Origin: IMCC45349 sp047219225
GTDB taxonomy: Bacteria; Bacteroidota; Bacteroidia; Flavobacteriales; Flavobacteriaceae
Assembly: GCF_047219225.1 (NCBI RefSeq)
Contig: NZ_CP178208.1
Location: 186,001-250,000, forward strand
Length of the DNA: 64,000 nucleotides
Direction of reading: 5' to 3'
In this document: positions 24,022 to 34,688 of the stretch, one piece after another
How the letters are laid out: each line of letters begins with the position of its first letter
Position numbering within the stretch: the first letter of the stretch is position 1
Notes under the pieces: generated by a model
The model's database searches: none
The model's input: the letters and a program-made list of their open reading frames with translations, nothing else
Told to the model about the DNA's origin: nothing
Position numbers and translations under genes: made by a program

Positions 24022-27000
24022 ATGAAAAAATATTACTTAATATTAATTTTTCTTGTTTCAGTTATTTATAAATCAACTGGACAATGCTCACCTGATCTTA
24101 CGCCTCCTAGTATTACGTGTCCCAGTAATCAAAATGTAAGTTTAGACAATAATTGTGAATATATTATAATTGATTTTACAGGATTAGCTACATCAAGTGA
24201 TAATTGTGCTGTAGCATCAATTACACAATTACCTCCAGCAGGAACTATAATTACAACTAATACTCAAATTACATTAACAGTTACTGACACTGCTGGATTA
24301 ACAGCTTCTTGTAATTTCACCGTTATTCCAACAGATCAAACACCGCCAACCATAACGTGTCCTAGCAATCAAATCATTGCGCTAGATGCTAGTTGTAATG
24401 CTACGCTTCCTGACTATACTACTGGTGTGGCTGCTGATAATTGTAGCGTCTCTGTTACACAGTCGCCTGCTCCTGGAACTTCTTATAATGGGGAACAAAT
24501 CATTACGGTAACACTAACTGCGGATGATGGTAATGGAAATTCTGTTAACTGTAACTTTGATGTCGATCTGCAAGATCAAACGCCGCCAACCATAACCTGT
24601 CCTAGCAATCAAATCATTGCGCTAGATGCTAGTTGTAATGCTACGCTTCCTGACTATACTACTGGTGTGGCTGCTGATAACTGTAATGTCTCTGTTACAC
24701 AATCACCTGCTCCTGGAACTTCCTATAATGGGGAACAAATCATTACGGTAACACTAACTGCGGATGATGGTAATGGAAATTCTGTTAACTGTAACTTTGA
24801 TGTCGATCTGCAAGATCAAACGCCGCCAACCATAACCTGTCCTAGCAATCAAATCATTGCGCTAGATGCTAGTTGTAATGCTACATTACCTGACTATACT
24901 ACTGGTGTGGCTGCTGATAACTGTAATGTCTCTGTTACACAATCACCTGCTCCTGGAACTTCCTATAATGGGGAACAAATCATTACGGTAACACTAACTG
25001 CGGATGATGGTAATGGAAATTCTGTTAACTGTAACTTTGATGTTGATTTACAAGATCAAACACCGCCAACCATAACCTGTCCTAGCAATCAAATCATTGC
25101 GCTAGATGCTAGTTGTAATGCTACGCTTCCTGACTATACTACTGGTGTGGCTACTGATAATTGTAGCGTCTCTGTTACACAGTCGCCTGCTCCTGGAACT
25201 TCTTATAATGGGGAACAAATAATTACGGTAACACTAACTGCGGATGATGGTAATGGAAATTCTGTTAACTGTAACTTTGATGTTGATTTACAAGATCAAA
25301 CACCGCCAACCATAACCTGTCCTAGCAATCAAATCATTGCGCTAGATGCTAGTTGTAATGCTACGCTTCCTGACTATACTACTGGTGTGGCTGCTGATAA
25401 CTGTAATGTCTCTGTTACACAATCACCTGCTCCTGGAACTTCCTATAATGGGGAACAAATCATTACGGTAACACTAACTGCGGATGATGGTAATGGAAAT
25501 TCTGTTAACTGTAACTTTGATGTCGATCTGCAAGATCAAACGCCGCCAACCATAACGTGTCCTAGCAATCAAATCATTGCGCTAGATGCTAGTTGTAATG
25601 CTACGCTTCCTGACTATACTACTGGTGTGGCTACTGATAATTGTAGCGTCTCTGTTACACAGTCGCCTGCTCCTGGAACTTCTTATAATGGGGAACAAAT
25701 AATTACGGTAACACTAACTGCGGATGATGGTAATGGAAATACTGTTAACTGTAACTTTGATGTTGATTTACAAGATCAAACACCGCCAACCATAACCTGT
25801 CCTAGCAATCAAATCATTGCGCTAGATGCTAGTTGTAATGCTACGCTTCCTGACTATACTACTGGTGTGGCTGCTGATAACTGTAATGTCTCTGTTACAC
25901 AATCACCTGCTCCTGGAACTTCCTATAATGGGGAACAAATCATTACGGTAACACTAACTGCGGATGATGGTAATGGAAATTCTGTTAACTGTAACTTTGA
26001 TGTCGATCTGCAAGATCAAACGCCGCCAACCATAACGTGTCCTAGCAATCAAATCATTGCGCTAGATGCTAGTTGTAATGCTACGCTTCCTGACTATACT
26101 ACTGGTGTGGCTACTGATAATTGTAGCGTCTCTGTTACACAGTCGCCTGCTCCTGGAACTTCTTATAATGGGGAACAAATAATTACGGTAACACTAACTG
26201 CGGATGATGGTAATGGAAATACTGTTAACTGTAACTTTGATGTCGATCTGCAAGATCAAACACCGCCAGCCATAACGTGTCCTAGCAATCAAATCATTGC
26301 GCTAGATACTAGTTGTAATGCTACATTACCTGACTATACTGCTGGTGTGGCTACTGATAACTGTAATGTCTCTGTTACACAATCACCTGCTCCTGGAACT
26401 TCTTATAATGGGGAACAAATCATTACGGTAACACTAACTGCGGATGATGGTAATGGAAATACTGTTAACTGTAACTTTGATGTCGATCTGCAAGATCAAA
26501 CACCGCCAACCATAACCTGTCCTAGCAATCAAATCATTGCGCTAGATACTAGTTGTAATGCTACATTACCTGACTATACTGCTGGTGTGGCTACTGATAA
26601 TTGTAGCGTCTCTGTTACACAGTCGCCTGCTCCTGGAACTTCTTATAATGGGGAACAAATCATTACGGTAACACTAACTGCGGATGATGGTAATGGAAAT
26701 TCTGTTAACTGTAACTTTGATGTTGATTTACAAGATCAAACACCGCCAACCATAACCTGTCCTAGCAATCAAATCATTGCGCTAGATGCTAGTTGTAATG
26801 CTACGCTTCCTGACTATACTACTGGTGTGGCTGCTGATAACTGTAATGTCTCTGTTACACAATCACCTGCTCCTGGAACTTCCTATAATGGGGAACAAAT
26901 CATTACGGTAACACTAACTGCGGATGATGGTAATGGAAATTCTGTTAACTGTAACTTTGATGTTGATTTACAAGATCAAACACCGCCAACCATAACCTGT

Positions 27001-30000
27001 CCTAGCAATCAAATCATTGCGCTAGATGCTAGTTGTAATGCTACGCTTCCTGACTATACTACTGGTGTGGCTACTGATAATTGTAGCGTCTCTGTTACAC
27101 AGTCGCCTGCTCCTGGAACTTCTTATAATGGGGAACAAATAATTACGGTAACACTAACTGCGGATGATGGTAATGGAAATTCTGTTAACTGTAACTTTGA
27201 TGTTGATTTACAAGATCAAACACCGCCAACCATAACCTGTCCTAGCAATCAAATCATTGCGCTAGATGCTAGTTGTAATGCTACGCTTCCTGACTATACT
27301 ACTGGTGTGGCTGCTGATAACTGTAATGTCTCTGTTACACAATCACCTGCTCCTGGAACTTCCTATAATGGGGAACAAATCATTACGGTAACACTAACTG
27401 CGGATGATGGTAATGGAAATTCTGTTAACTGTAACTTTGATGTCGATCTGCAAGATCAAACGCCGCCAACCATAACCTGTCCTAGCAATCAAATCATTGC
27501 GCTAGATGCTAGTTGTAATGCTACGCTTCCTGACTATACTACTGGTGTGGCTACTGATAATTGTAGCGTCTCTGTTACACAGTCGCCTGCTCCTGGAACT
27601 TCTTATAATGGGGAACAAATAATTACGGTAACACTAACTGCGGATGATGGTAATGGAAATACTGTTAACTGTAACTTTGATGTCGATCTGCAAGATCAAA
27701 CACCGCCAGCCATAACGTGTCCTAGCAATCAAATCATTGCGCTAGATACTAGTTGTAATGCTACATTACCTGACTATACTGCTGGTGTGGCTACTGATAA
27801 CTGTAATGTCTCTGTTACACAATCACCTGCTCCTGGAACTTCTTATAATGGGGAACAAATCATTACGGTAACACTAACTGCGGATGATGGTAATGGAAAT
27901 ACTGTTAACTGTAACTTTGATGTCGATCTGCAAGATCAAACACCGCCAACCATAACCTGTCCTAGCAATCAAATCATTGCGCTAGATACTAGTTGTAATG
28001 CTACATTACCTGACTATACTGCTGGTGTGGCTACTGATAATTGTAGCGTCTCTGTTACACAGTCGCCTGCTCCTGGAACTTCTTATAATGGGGAACAAAT
28101 CATTACGGTAACACTAACTGCGGATGATGGTAATGGAAATTCTGTTAACTGTAACTTTGATGTCGATCTGCAAGATCAAACGCCGCCAACCATAACCTGT
28201 CCTAGCAATCAAATCATTGCGCTAGATGCTAGTTGTAATGCTACGCTTCCTGACTATACTACTGGTGTGGCTACTGATAATTGTAGCGTCTCTGTTACAC
28301 AGTCGCCTGCTCCTGGAACTTCTTATAATGGGGAACAAATAATTACGGTAACACTAACTGCGGATGATGGTAATGGAAATTCTGTTAACTGTAACTTTGA
28401 TGTTGATTTACAAGATCAAACACCGCCAACCATAACCTGTCCTAGCAATCAAATCATTGCGCTAGATGCTAGTTGTAATGCTACGCTTCCTGACTATACT
28501 ACTGGTGTGGCTACTGATAATTGTAGCGTCTCTGTTACACAGTCGCCTGCTCCTGGAACTTCTTATAATGGGGAACAAATAATTACGGTAACACTAACTG
28601 CGGATGATGGTAATGGAAATTCTGTTAACTGTAACTTTGATGTTGATTTACAAGATCAAACACCGCCAACCATAACCTGTCCTAGCAATCAAATCATTGC
28701 GCTAGATGCTAGTTGTAATGCTACGCTTCCTGACTATACTACTGGTGTGGCTACTGATAATTGTAGCGTCTCTGTTACACAGTCGCCTGCTCCTGGAACT
28801 TCTTATAATGGGGAACAAATAATTACGGTAACACTAACTGCGGATGATGGTAATGGAAATACTGTTAACTGTAACTTTGATGTCGATCTGCAAGATCAAA
28901 CACCGCCAACAACTCCATCACTTCCTCTTATAACAGCTGAATGTAGTGCCAACTTAAGTGCACCAACAATAACAGATAATTGTGCTGGTACTATAACAGG
29001 AACAACAACAGATCCTACATCATATTCTAATCAAGGTGCATATGCTATTACTTGGTCATTTAATGATGGAAACGGAAATATTACTACTGCTATTCAAAAC
29101 GTATTAATTAATGACACTACAGACCCTGTAGCTGTATGCCAAGATTTAACCATACAATTAAATGATACAAACGGTACAGCAACGATAACAGCATCACAAA
29201 TAGACAATGGTTCATCTGATAATTGTGGGAATATAAATTTATCAATATCACAATCCACATTTGACTGTACTGATATTGGAGCAAATGTTATTGTGTTTAC
29301 TGTAACTGACAACAATGGAAATACAGATATTTGTACATCAACAGTTACAGTTACTAGTCCAAATATAAGTGGAGGTACAATAACTGGCTATCTAAACAAT
29401 ACAGAAACCATTGCAGATGCAGATACACTTGTAGAAGTAACTGCTTGCCCAGATGAACCACAAAACGCTACATTTAACCTAACAGGATATAGTGGCTCTA
29501 TAGTAAGATGGGAATCTTCACTAGATGGCGGCTTAAACTGGTCTACAATTGTTAATACAACTGATACATATTATTATGCTGATATAGTGCAAACTACATT
29601 AATAAGAGCTGTAATACAAATAGGTGCTTGTGAAGCTAGATCGTCTATAATGTATGTAGCTGTTATACCACCTGATGTTCCTCCAACTATTATTGGTCCT
29701 GATGAGTTTGATTCTTGTCTAGGAAACAGTATTACTGTTGAAGCGCAAAGTTCATTTGGAATAAATCCAGCTCTGGAAACAGGAGGTGAATTTAATACGG
29801 CAAACTTAAATAACTTAGGATGGTTAGTTGACGGTAATGCATCTTATTCAGCAAATGGTAACAATACTAATCCAACAATATGGAGAGGAACCAATGGTCC
29901 GAAAAACTTTGGAGGAAATTGCTATGACACTAACGATGGTAAATTTGCTATAGCTTACGATAGAGTGACTACATTTGAAACTCCAGTATTTAATACTTTA

Positions 30001-33000
30001 GGATTATCTACAGCTACCTTAGAGTTTGAGCAAGCTTATAACTTAAATTCAGGTGATTGGTGTAAAATTGAATTATCATTAGATGGAGGAGCAAGCTATC
30101 CTATAACACTAGACCCTGGAAATTCATATAATTATACTGGTCCTAGCGACTCAGGTTTTATCATTCAAAACATGTCTGGAAATAGTTGTGATAATGTACC
30201 TTCAACTTATGTAGACAATCCTGTTTTAATAGATCTTCAAAATTATATTGGTTTAGTAGGACTAAGAATAAAATTCACATTAAATGCTAATAATGGTAGT
30301 GTTTGGGCTTTAGAAAACATTAGAATTCCTGACGCACCTGTAGACGAAGTTATTGAATGGACAGATGCAAATGGAACAGTAGTTACTACTGGAGCTAGCA
30401 CAACAATCACACCAGTAACTCCTGGAATTCAAACATTTGGAGTAACATCCTTAATTAATGGCTGTAGAGCTGATGGTGACGAAGGTACTGAATTTATAAC
30501 CGTTAATTCTAGTTTAGCTTATGCAGGAAAAAATATTACTCCTGTTATTGGAGAGTGTGGTCAAGATACTGTAACATTAAATGCATACGACAATACACTT
30601 ACTGCTGCTCAAAACATAGCTAATGGAGCATATGATAACAATTACATAACTGGAACTTATCCAGGAACTGGTGAAGCTGGTATTTGGGCTGTAGTTTCAT
30701 CTCCAACAACTTGTAATGGCTCATATACGTTTTCAGATATTGGAGATCCAGCCTCTACATTTACTGGAGATGAAGGTACTTATACATTATCATGGACAGT
30801 TGCTGGATGCAGCAGTACCGTAGAAGTTACTTTAGAAGGTTGTCAAAGTATAGATTTTGATGGTATAAATGATTTTGTTGATTTTAAAAACAATTATAAC
30901 TTAAATACAAACTTTAGTATTGAACTTTGGGTTAAACCTGAAAGTATTACTGGAACACAAACTTTAATATCTAAAAGAGACACAAATAATTTAACAACAG
31001 GATATGATTTAAGGCTTAATAATAATATCTTATCTTTTAATTGGAATGGAAGTGGAACTATTAATTCTTCCCCTTATACATTAAGTTCAAGCAGGTGGTA
31101 CCATATAGCTATTACTTATAGTAATAATACATACAATTTATATGTAGATGGTGTTTTAATAAAAAATTCTAATGGAGCAGCTCCCGCCAACAATACCTTT
31201 AATTGTTTACTTGGAGCGATGAATCAAAACAACACTACTACAAATAGGTTTAATGGTTGGTTAGATGAAGTTCGTATTTGGAACACCACATTATCACAAC
31301 AACAAATCCAACAAATGATGAATCAGGAAATTAATAATAATGGAGGTAATGTAATTGGCGCAACTGTTCCATTAGAAGTCTCAGGATTAGATTGGAATGA
31401 TTTGGACGGTTACTATAGAATGGATATTAATTGTGGTGCACTTACACCAATTGCTGGAAACACTAGAGGATTATTAAGAAACATATACTCAGCTCAACAA
31501 GAAACAGCACCTCTTCCATATACTTCTGTTATTGATGGACAAAACTGGAGTACAGATAACACATGGACTCATCATAACGTATGGGATCCACCAAATAGCA
31601 TAGGAATTGATGGTACAACTTCCATAGATTGGAATATTGCAAGAGTATCTCACAATATTAACTCAGGAGATAAAGATATTACTGTATTAGGCCTAATTTC
31701 CGATACAGCAAACAAAGAGCTTACAATATCTGATCCATTAACTACTCAAGACGAAACAAATAATGGTCAAAGCTTGCGAATAACTCATTATTTAAAGCTT
31801 GATGGAAATATTGATTTAATAGGAGAGTCACAACTTATCCAAGATGAAAATAGTATTCTAGACACTACAAGCTCAGGTAAACTAGAAAGAGACCAACAAG
31901 GCACAACTAATTTATATAATTACAACTATTGGAGTTCTCCTGTTAGTGCTATAAATACAAACTCAAACAACAACGACTATAGTGTTAACAATATATTGAA
32001 AGATGGTAGTGATACTAACAACCCGATAAATATTCATTGGACAGGTGCTTACAATGCAACTGGTAGCACCTCTCCTATTACATTGAGTAATTATTGGATT
32101 TTTGCTTACCAAAACTTTTTAGCTGGTTCTTATGCCGATTGGCAATACATTGGCCAAAATGGTGCACTGCCAGTTGGATTAAGTTTTACAATGAAAGGTA
32201 GTGGAGTTGGACATCCAATAACAGATGATCAAAATTATACTTTCGTTGGAAAACCAAACAACGGAACCATTACCAATCCTATTACTGCTGGGAATGAAGC
32301 TTTAGTAGGCAACCCTTACCCTTCTGCAATTGATGCCAATCAGTTTATTATTGAAAATGGTCCTTCAGGTGCTAATAGTATTAGTGGAACACTTTATTTC
32401 TGGGAGCATTATACTTCTAATAACACTCATATTCTAGAGGAGTATGAAGGCGGTTACGCTGCATTAAATCTATTAGGAGGTAATCCTGCAGTATCTCATC
32501 CAGATGTGAGTCAAAATGGAAGTCCAACAAAAACTCCTGGTAGATATATTCCAGTTGCCCAAGGTTTTTATGTAGGTTCAAGTAATTCTGGAGGTAATGT
32601 TACTTTTAATAATAGTCAAAGAACATTTATAAGAGAAACTTCACCTAACTCTACATTTATTAGGTCTAATAACCAAAATTTATACAATTCTAATAGAAAC
32701 AATAACAATGAAGATAACTCAATTAAAAGAATTAGACTTGAATGTAAAACAACACAAGGTGCTATAAGATCTTTACTACTAGGATTTACTAATAACATAG
32801 CTACAAATGATGTTGACTATGGTTATGATGCTATTAACCTAGATAATTTTGCAAACGATGTCACGTTTATGATTAACAATGAAAAATATACAATTCAAGG
32901 TGTAGGTAATTTTAATGTAGATCAGCAATTTCCTCTAGGTATATTCTTAAGTAATCAAGGTAATGTAGAGATTTCTTTAAAAAGTATAGAAAACTTTGAT

Positions 33001-33402
33001 TCTGAAATTGACATATATATTTATGATAGTTTACTAAATACTTACTCAGCAATCAATACAACTAGTTTTAACATTAATTTAGGTGCTCAAAATTATATTG
33101 ATAGATTCTATCTAACTTTTAATACTGAAGACACATTGTCTAACCCAGAACTAGATAACAATAACATATTTATTAACTACTTAAATCAATCTAACGATAT
33201 ATATATTAAATCACCAATTAATATAATAAAAGAAGTTGTTTTGGTTAATATTCTAGGACAAAATATAATCTCTTGGGATTTCAATAACGAATATAATCCC
33301 GAAATTAGATTACCTATTAAATCTATTTCCGAGGGCACATATGTAGTTAAAATTATTACCAACACAGGTGTTTTAAGTAAAAAAATAATTATTAAATATT
33401 AG
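24022..33402 (+). CDS. Giant secreted HYR-repeat adhesin with type IX sorting domain
   Basis: The 3,126-residue protein has: a signal peptide (MKKYYLILIFLVSVIYKSTG); a divergent HYR (hyalin-repeat) domain at about 25-104; 19 nearly identical 80-residue HYR repeats at 105-1624; and two further divergent HYR-like domains to about 1780. A jelly-roll region follows at about 1895-2110 (GDWCKIELSLDGGASYP), then a LamG/concanavalin-like domain at about 2275-2425 (IDFDGINDFVDF, WYHIAITYSNNTYNLYVDG, NGWLDEVRIWN). Next comes a module shared with the 34689-42053 protein, and a C-terminal type IX sorting domain over the last ~75 residues (LVNILGQNIISWDF, EGTYVVKIIT). Each repeat keeps two or more Cys, suggesting disulfide-stabilised rods. 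The likely role is a long surface fibre for adhesion or gliding. No exact −33/−7 promoter was seen. Confidence 0.9.
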   Translation: MKKYYLILIFLVSVIYKSTGQCSPDLTPPSITCPSNQNVSLDNNCEYIIIDFTGLATSSDNCAVASITQLPPAGTIITTNTQITLTVTDTAGLTASCNFTVIPTDQTPPTITCPSNQIIALDASCNATLPDYTTGVAADNCSVSVTQSPAPGTSYNGEQIITVTLTADDGNGNSVNCNFDVDLQDQTPPTITCPSNQIIALDASCNATLPDYTTGVAADNCNVSVTQSPAPGTSYNGEQIITVTLTADDGNGNSVNCNFDVDLQDQTPPTITCPSNQIIALDASCNATLPDYTTGVAADNCNVSVTQSPAPGTSYNGEQIITVTLTADDGNGNSVNCNFDVDLQDQTPPTITCPSNQIIALDASCNATLPDYTTGVATDNCSVSVTQSPAPGTSYNGEQIITVTLTADDGNGNSVNCNFDVDLQDQTPPTITCPSNQIIALDASCNATLPDYTTGVAADNCNVSVTQSPAPGTSYNGEQIITVTLTADDGNGNSVNCNFDVDLQDQTPPTITCPSNQIIALDASCNATLPDYTTGVATDNCSVSVTQSPAPGTSYNGEQIITVTLTADDGNGNTVNCNFDVDLQDQTPPTITCPSNQIIALDASCNATLPDYTTGVAADNCNVSVTQSPAPGTSYNGEQIITVTLTADDGNGNSVNCNFDVDLQDQTPPTITCPSNQIIALDASCNATLPDYTTGVATDNCSVSVTQSPAPGTSYNGEQIITVTLTADDGNGNTVNCNFDVDLQDQTPPAITCPSNQIIALDTSCNATLPDYTAGVATDNCNVSVTQSPAPGTSYNGEQIITVTLTADDGNGNTVNCNFDVDLQDQTPPTITCPSNQIIALDTSCNATLPDYTAGVATDNCSVSVTQSPAPGTSYNGEQIITVTLTADDGNGNSVNCNFDVDLQDQTPPTITCPSNQIIALDASCNATLPDYTTGVAADNCNVSVTQSPAPGTSYNGEQIITVTLTADDGNGNSVNCNFDVDLQDQTPPTITCPSNQIIALDASCNATLPDYTTGVATDNCSVSVTQSPAPGTSYNGEQIITVTLTADDGNGNSVNCNFDVDLQDQTPPTITCPSNQIIALDASCNATLPDYTTGVAADNCNVSVTQSPAPGTSYNGEQIITVTLTADDGNGNSVNCNFDVDLQDQTPPTITCPSNQIIALDASCNATLPDYTTGVATDNCSVSVTQSPAPGTSYNGEQIITVTLTADDGNGNTVNCNFDVDLQDQTPPAITCPSNQIIALDTSCNATLPDYTAGVATDNCNVSVTQSPAPGTSYNGEQIITVTLTADDGNGNTVNCNFDVDLQDQTPPTITCPSNQIIALDTSCNATLPDYTAGVATDNCSVSVTQSPAPGTSYNGEQIITVTLTADDGNGNSVNCNFDVDLQDQTPPTITCPSNQIIALDASCNATLPDYTTGVATDNCSVSVTQSPAPGTSYNGEQIITVTLTADDGNGNSVNCNFDVDLQDQTPPTITCPSNQIIALDASCNATLPDYTTGVATDNCSVSVTQSPAPGTSYNGEQIITVTLTADDGNGNSVNCNFDVDLQDQTPPTITCPSNQIIALDASCNATLPDYTTGVATDNCSVSVTQSPAPGTSYNGEQIITVTLTADDGNGNTVNCNFDVDLQDQTPPTTPSLPLITAECSANLSAPTITDNCAGTITGTTTDPTSYSNQGAYAITWSFNDGNGNITTAIQNVLINDTTDPVAVCQDLTIQLNDTNGTATITASQIDNGSSDNCGNINLSISQSTFDCTDIGANVIVFTVTDNNGNTDICTSTVTVTSPNISGGTITGYLNNTETIADADTLVEVTACPDEPQNATFNLTGYSGSIVRWESSLDGGLNWSTIVNTTDTYYYADIVQTTLIRAVIQIGACEARSSIMYVAVIPPDVPPTIIGPDEFDSCLGNSITVEAQSSFGINPALETGGEFNTANLNNLGWLVDGNASYSANGNNTNPTIWRGTNGPKNFGGNCYDTNDGKFAIAYDRVTTFETPVFNTLGLSTATLEFEQAYNLNSGDWCKIELSLDGGASYPITLDPGNSYNYTGPSDSGFIIQNMSGNSCDNVPSTYVDNPVLIDLQNYIGLVGLRIKFTLNANNGSVWALENIRIPDAPVDEVIEWTDANGTVVTTGASTTITPVTPGIQTFGVTSLINGCRADGDEGTEFITVNSSLAYAGKNITPVIGECGQDTVTLNAYDNTLTAAQNIANGAYDNNYITGTYPGTGEAGIWAVVSSPTTCNGSYTFSDIGDPASTFTGDEGTYTLSWTVAGCSSTVEVTLEGCQSIDFDGINDFVDFKNNYNLNTNFSIELWVKPESITGTQTLISKRDTNNLTTGYDLRLNNNILSFNWNGSGTINSSPYTLSSSRWYHIAITYSNNTYNLYVDGVLIKNSNGAAPANNTFNCLLGAMNQNNTTTNRFNGWLDEVRIWNTTLSQQQIQQMMNQEINNNGGNVIGATVPLEVSGLDWNDLDGYYRMDINCGALTPIAGNTRGLLRNIYSAQQETAPLPYTSVIDGQNWSTDNTWTHHNVWDPPNSIGIDGTTSIDWNIARVSHNINSGDKDITVLGLISDTANKELTISDPLTTQDETNNGQSLRITHYLKLDGNIDLIGESQLIQDENSILDTTSSGKLERDQQGTTNLYNYNYWSSPVSAINTNSNNNDYSVNNILKDGSDTNNPINIHWTGAYNATGSTSPITLSNYWIFAYQNFLAGSYADWQYIGQNGALPVGLSFTMKGSGVGHPITDDQNYTFVGKPNNGTITNPITAGNEALVGNPYPSAIDANQFIIENGPSGANSISGTLYFWEHYTSNNTHILEEYEGGYAALNLLGGNPAVSHPDVSQNGSPTKTPGRYIPVAQGFYVGSSNSGGNVTFNNSQRTFIRETSPNSTFIRSNNQNLYNSNRNNNNEDNSIKRIRLECKTTQGAIRSLLLGFTNNIATNDVDYGYDAINLDNFANDVTFMINNEKYTIQGVGNFNVDQQFPLGIFLSNQGNVEISLKSIENFDSEIDIYIYDSLLNTYSAINTTSFNINLGAQNYIDRFYLTFNTEDTLSNPELDNNNIFINYLNQSNDIYIKSPINIIKEVVLVNILGQNIISWDFNNEYNPEIRLPIKSISEGTYVVKIITNTGVLSKKIIIKY
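24334..28893 (+). repeat. 19 x 240-bp in-frame tandem array (HYR repeats)
   Basis: Nineteen units of exactly 240 bp (80 codons) run without a single indel. Units are nearly identical; differences fall at a few codons (Ala/Thr in GVA(A/T)DN, Ser/Asn in C(S/N)V, Ser/Thr in GN(S/T)VN, and TTG/TAG). Units 7-10 (25801 to about 26720) recur as units 13-16 (27241 to about 28160), with one difference noticed (GTGT/CTGT before unit 8/14). This points to block duplication by unequal crossing-over. Copy number is likely variable, and misassembly is possible. Confidence 0.95.
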
Positions 33403-33452
33403 TTATCCTTAAAATAAGTAAGATAATACTTATATATTAACTTTTAAAAAAC

Positions 33453-33499
33453 TGTATTTCATCGTATTTTTTAGTCGTTTCATAGATTGATTAACTTTT
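33453..33499 (+). promoter_or_regulatory. Shared upstream element and weak promoter of the 248-residue gene
   Basis: TGTATTTCATCG (33453-33464) and a second TTTCAT (33478-33483) form direct repeats 21 bp apart. The 12-mer recurs at 34587-34598, and its end is 91-92 bp from the ATG in both cases. A weak promoter can be drawn as TTTT (33468) - N20 - TAACTTTT (33492-33499). Direct repeats about two helical turns apart resemble LytTR-type sites in geometry, not clearly in sequence. Confidence 0.45.
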
Positions 33500-33555
33500 T
33501 AGATTATATTAGCAATTGCTAACTAATTAACTATCAATCTAAAAAACCTAAAAAA

Positions 33556-34302
33556 ATGGCTGCAAAAGCTTACAGATTATTAGTACTATTTCTAGTATTT
33601 TATGGTACTTGTTACCCTCAAATGCAAACAGTACGTATTAATTGCGAAACTCCAAATGGGTATGTTAGACAACTTCTGTTAGGATTTACTGATGATAATA
33701 CAGCTACTGATGGTGTTGACTATGGATATGATGGACCTTGTGTAGATAATTTCCCTGATGATTTAAATTGGATTATTGAAGATAATAGATATGTCATTCA
33801 AGGTGTAGGTGCTTTTGATAATACTAAACAATACCCTTTAGGTATATTTTTACAGAACTCTGGCTCAATAAATATTTCTTTACTCAGTATTGAAAATTTC
33901 AACAATCCAATAAATTTGTTTATCTATGATGCCATCCTAGATTCTTATACACAAATAAACAATCAAGACTATTCTACTACTTTAAATAATGGAAATTATC
34001 TAGATAGATTTTACTTAACTTTTTATAATCCAAACGAAAACCTTGGATTAAATAATGTACAAGAATTAGATTTAATTATTAAATACATCAAAAGTTCAAG
34101 AGAAATAATAATTAATTCCAACAATAATTATCTTATTAATAATATAAAGCTATTTGATTTGCTAGGTAAGGAATTACTTAGTGAAAATTTAAATACTTCA
34201 AATAAAATTAGAATCCCTAGTAACACTATTAACAGCAAAAGTGTAATCATTCACATTAATACTGACTATGGTCAAACTAGAAAAGTATTGATAATACATT
34301 AA
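33556..34302 (+). CDS. Stand-alone C-terminal module of the adhesin family, type IX sorting domain
   Basis: The 248-residue protein has a signal peptide (LLVLFLVFYGTCYPQ), then a domain of about 130 residues closely matching the region just before the sorting domain in the HYR adhesin: RINCETPNGYVRQLLLGFT, VDYGYDGPCVDNF, YVIQGVGAFD, YPLGIFLQNSG, SLLSIENF, YLDRFYLTF. A type IX-like sorting domain ends the protein (IKLFDLLGKELLSENL...YGQTRKVLIIH). It thus looks like the anchoring part of the adhesin without the rod or LamG regions. It could be a surface anchor, a competitor for the same site, or a decayed adhesin that lost its front half; the intact signal peptide and own promoter argue for a working gene. 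It lies 153 bp after the adhesin. Confidence 0.75.
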   Translation: MAAKAYRLLVLFLVFYGTCYPQMQTVRINCETPNGYVRQLLLGFTDDNTATDGVDYGYDGPCVDNFPDDLNWIIEDNRYVIQGVGAFDNTKQYPLGIFLQNSGSINISLLSIENFNNPINLFIYDAILDSYTQINNQDYSTTLNNGNYLDRFYLTFYNPNENLGLNNVQELDLIIKYIKSSREIIINSNNNYLINNIKLFDLLGKELLSENLNTSNKIRIPSNTINSKSVIIHINTDYGQTRKVLIIH

Positions 34303-34688
34303 ATCATAATTTTTGACCTCAAGAAGAGCTCAAAATAAGATTCACATTCCTAAAAGAACACATTAATTGGTTTTATTTCATTAATAAAACTCATATTAAA
34401 TTCTTACAATTCACTTACACACCAAATAACAACTAATCAAATAATTAGACTTTATGTAATTTAAAAAAACATAAAATCTAACAAAGGAACTTACAAATAC
34501 ATATTTTTTGTAGGTTAAAAGCTACTAAAAAACACTTCAAATCAACAATGTAACCACCTAAAAAACAACAATATACAAATCAAAAGTGTATTTCATCGAT
34601 TTTTTTTGCATTTCATGGAGTTTGAATATATATTTGCTTCATAATTGAAAAACAATCAATTAGTCCCTAAATTTAAAATTAACCTATT
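34303..34688. other. 386-bp intergenic region before the choice-of-anchor protein
   Basis: No gene is seen. It holds an imperfect hairpin at about 34447-34480 (TTTATGT / ACATAAA arms, T-poor loop) that might end the preceding transcript. It also holds the TGTATTTCATCG element and the promoter described at 34587-34636. The rest is AT-rich with no supported feature. Confidence 0.6.
34587..34636 (+). promoter_or_regulatory. Bacteroidetes-type promoter with TTTCAT direct repeats
   Basis: TTTG (34605-34608) - 20 bp - TATATTTG (34629-34636) exactly fits the flavobacterial −33/−7 consensus, putting the start about 45 bp before the ATG at 34689. TTTCAT repeats at 34591 and 34611 flank the −33 box. 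The first is part of TGTATTTCATCG, identical to the element before the 248-residue gene. A regulator bound here would contact the polymerase directly. Confidence 0.65.

Noticed and set aside
24334..28893. Regular repeats as a possible CRISPR array
   Set aside because: The unit is 240 bp, in frame, coding for HYR domains, with no spacers and no cas genes.
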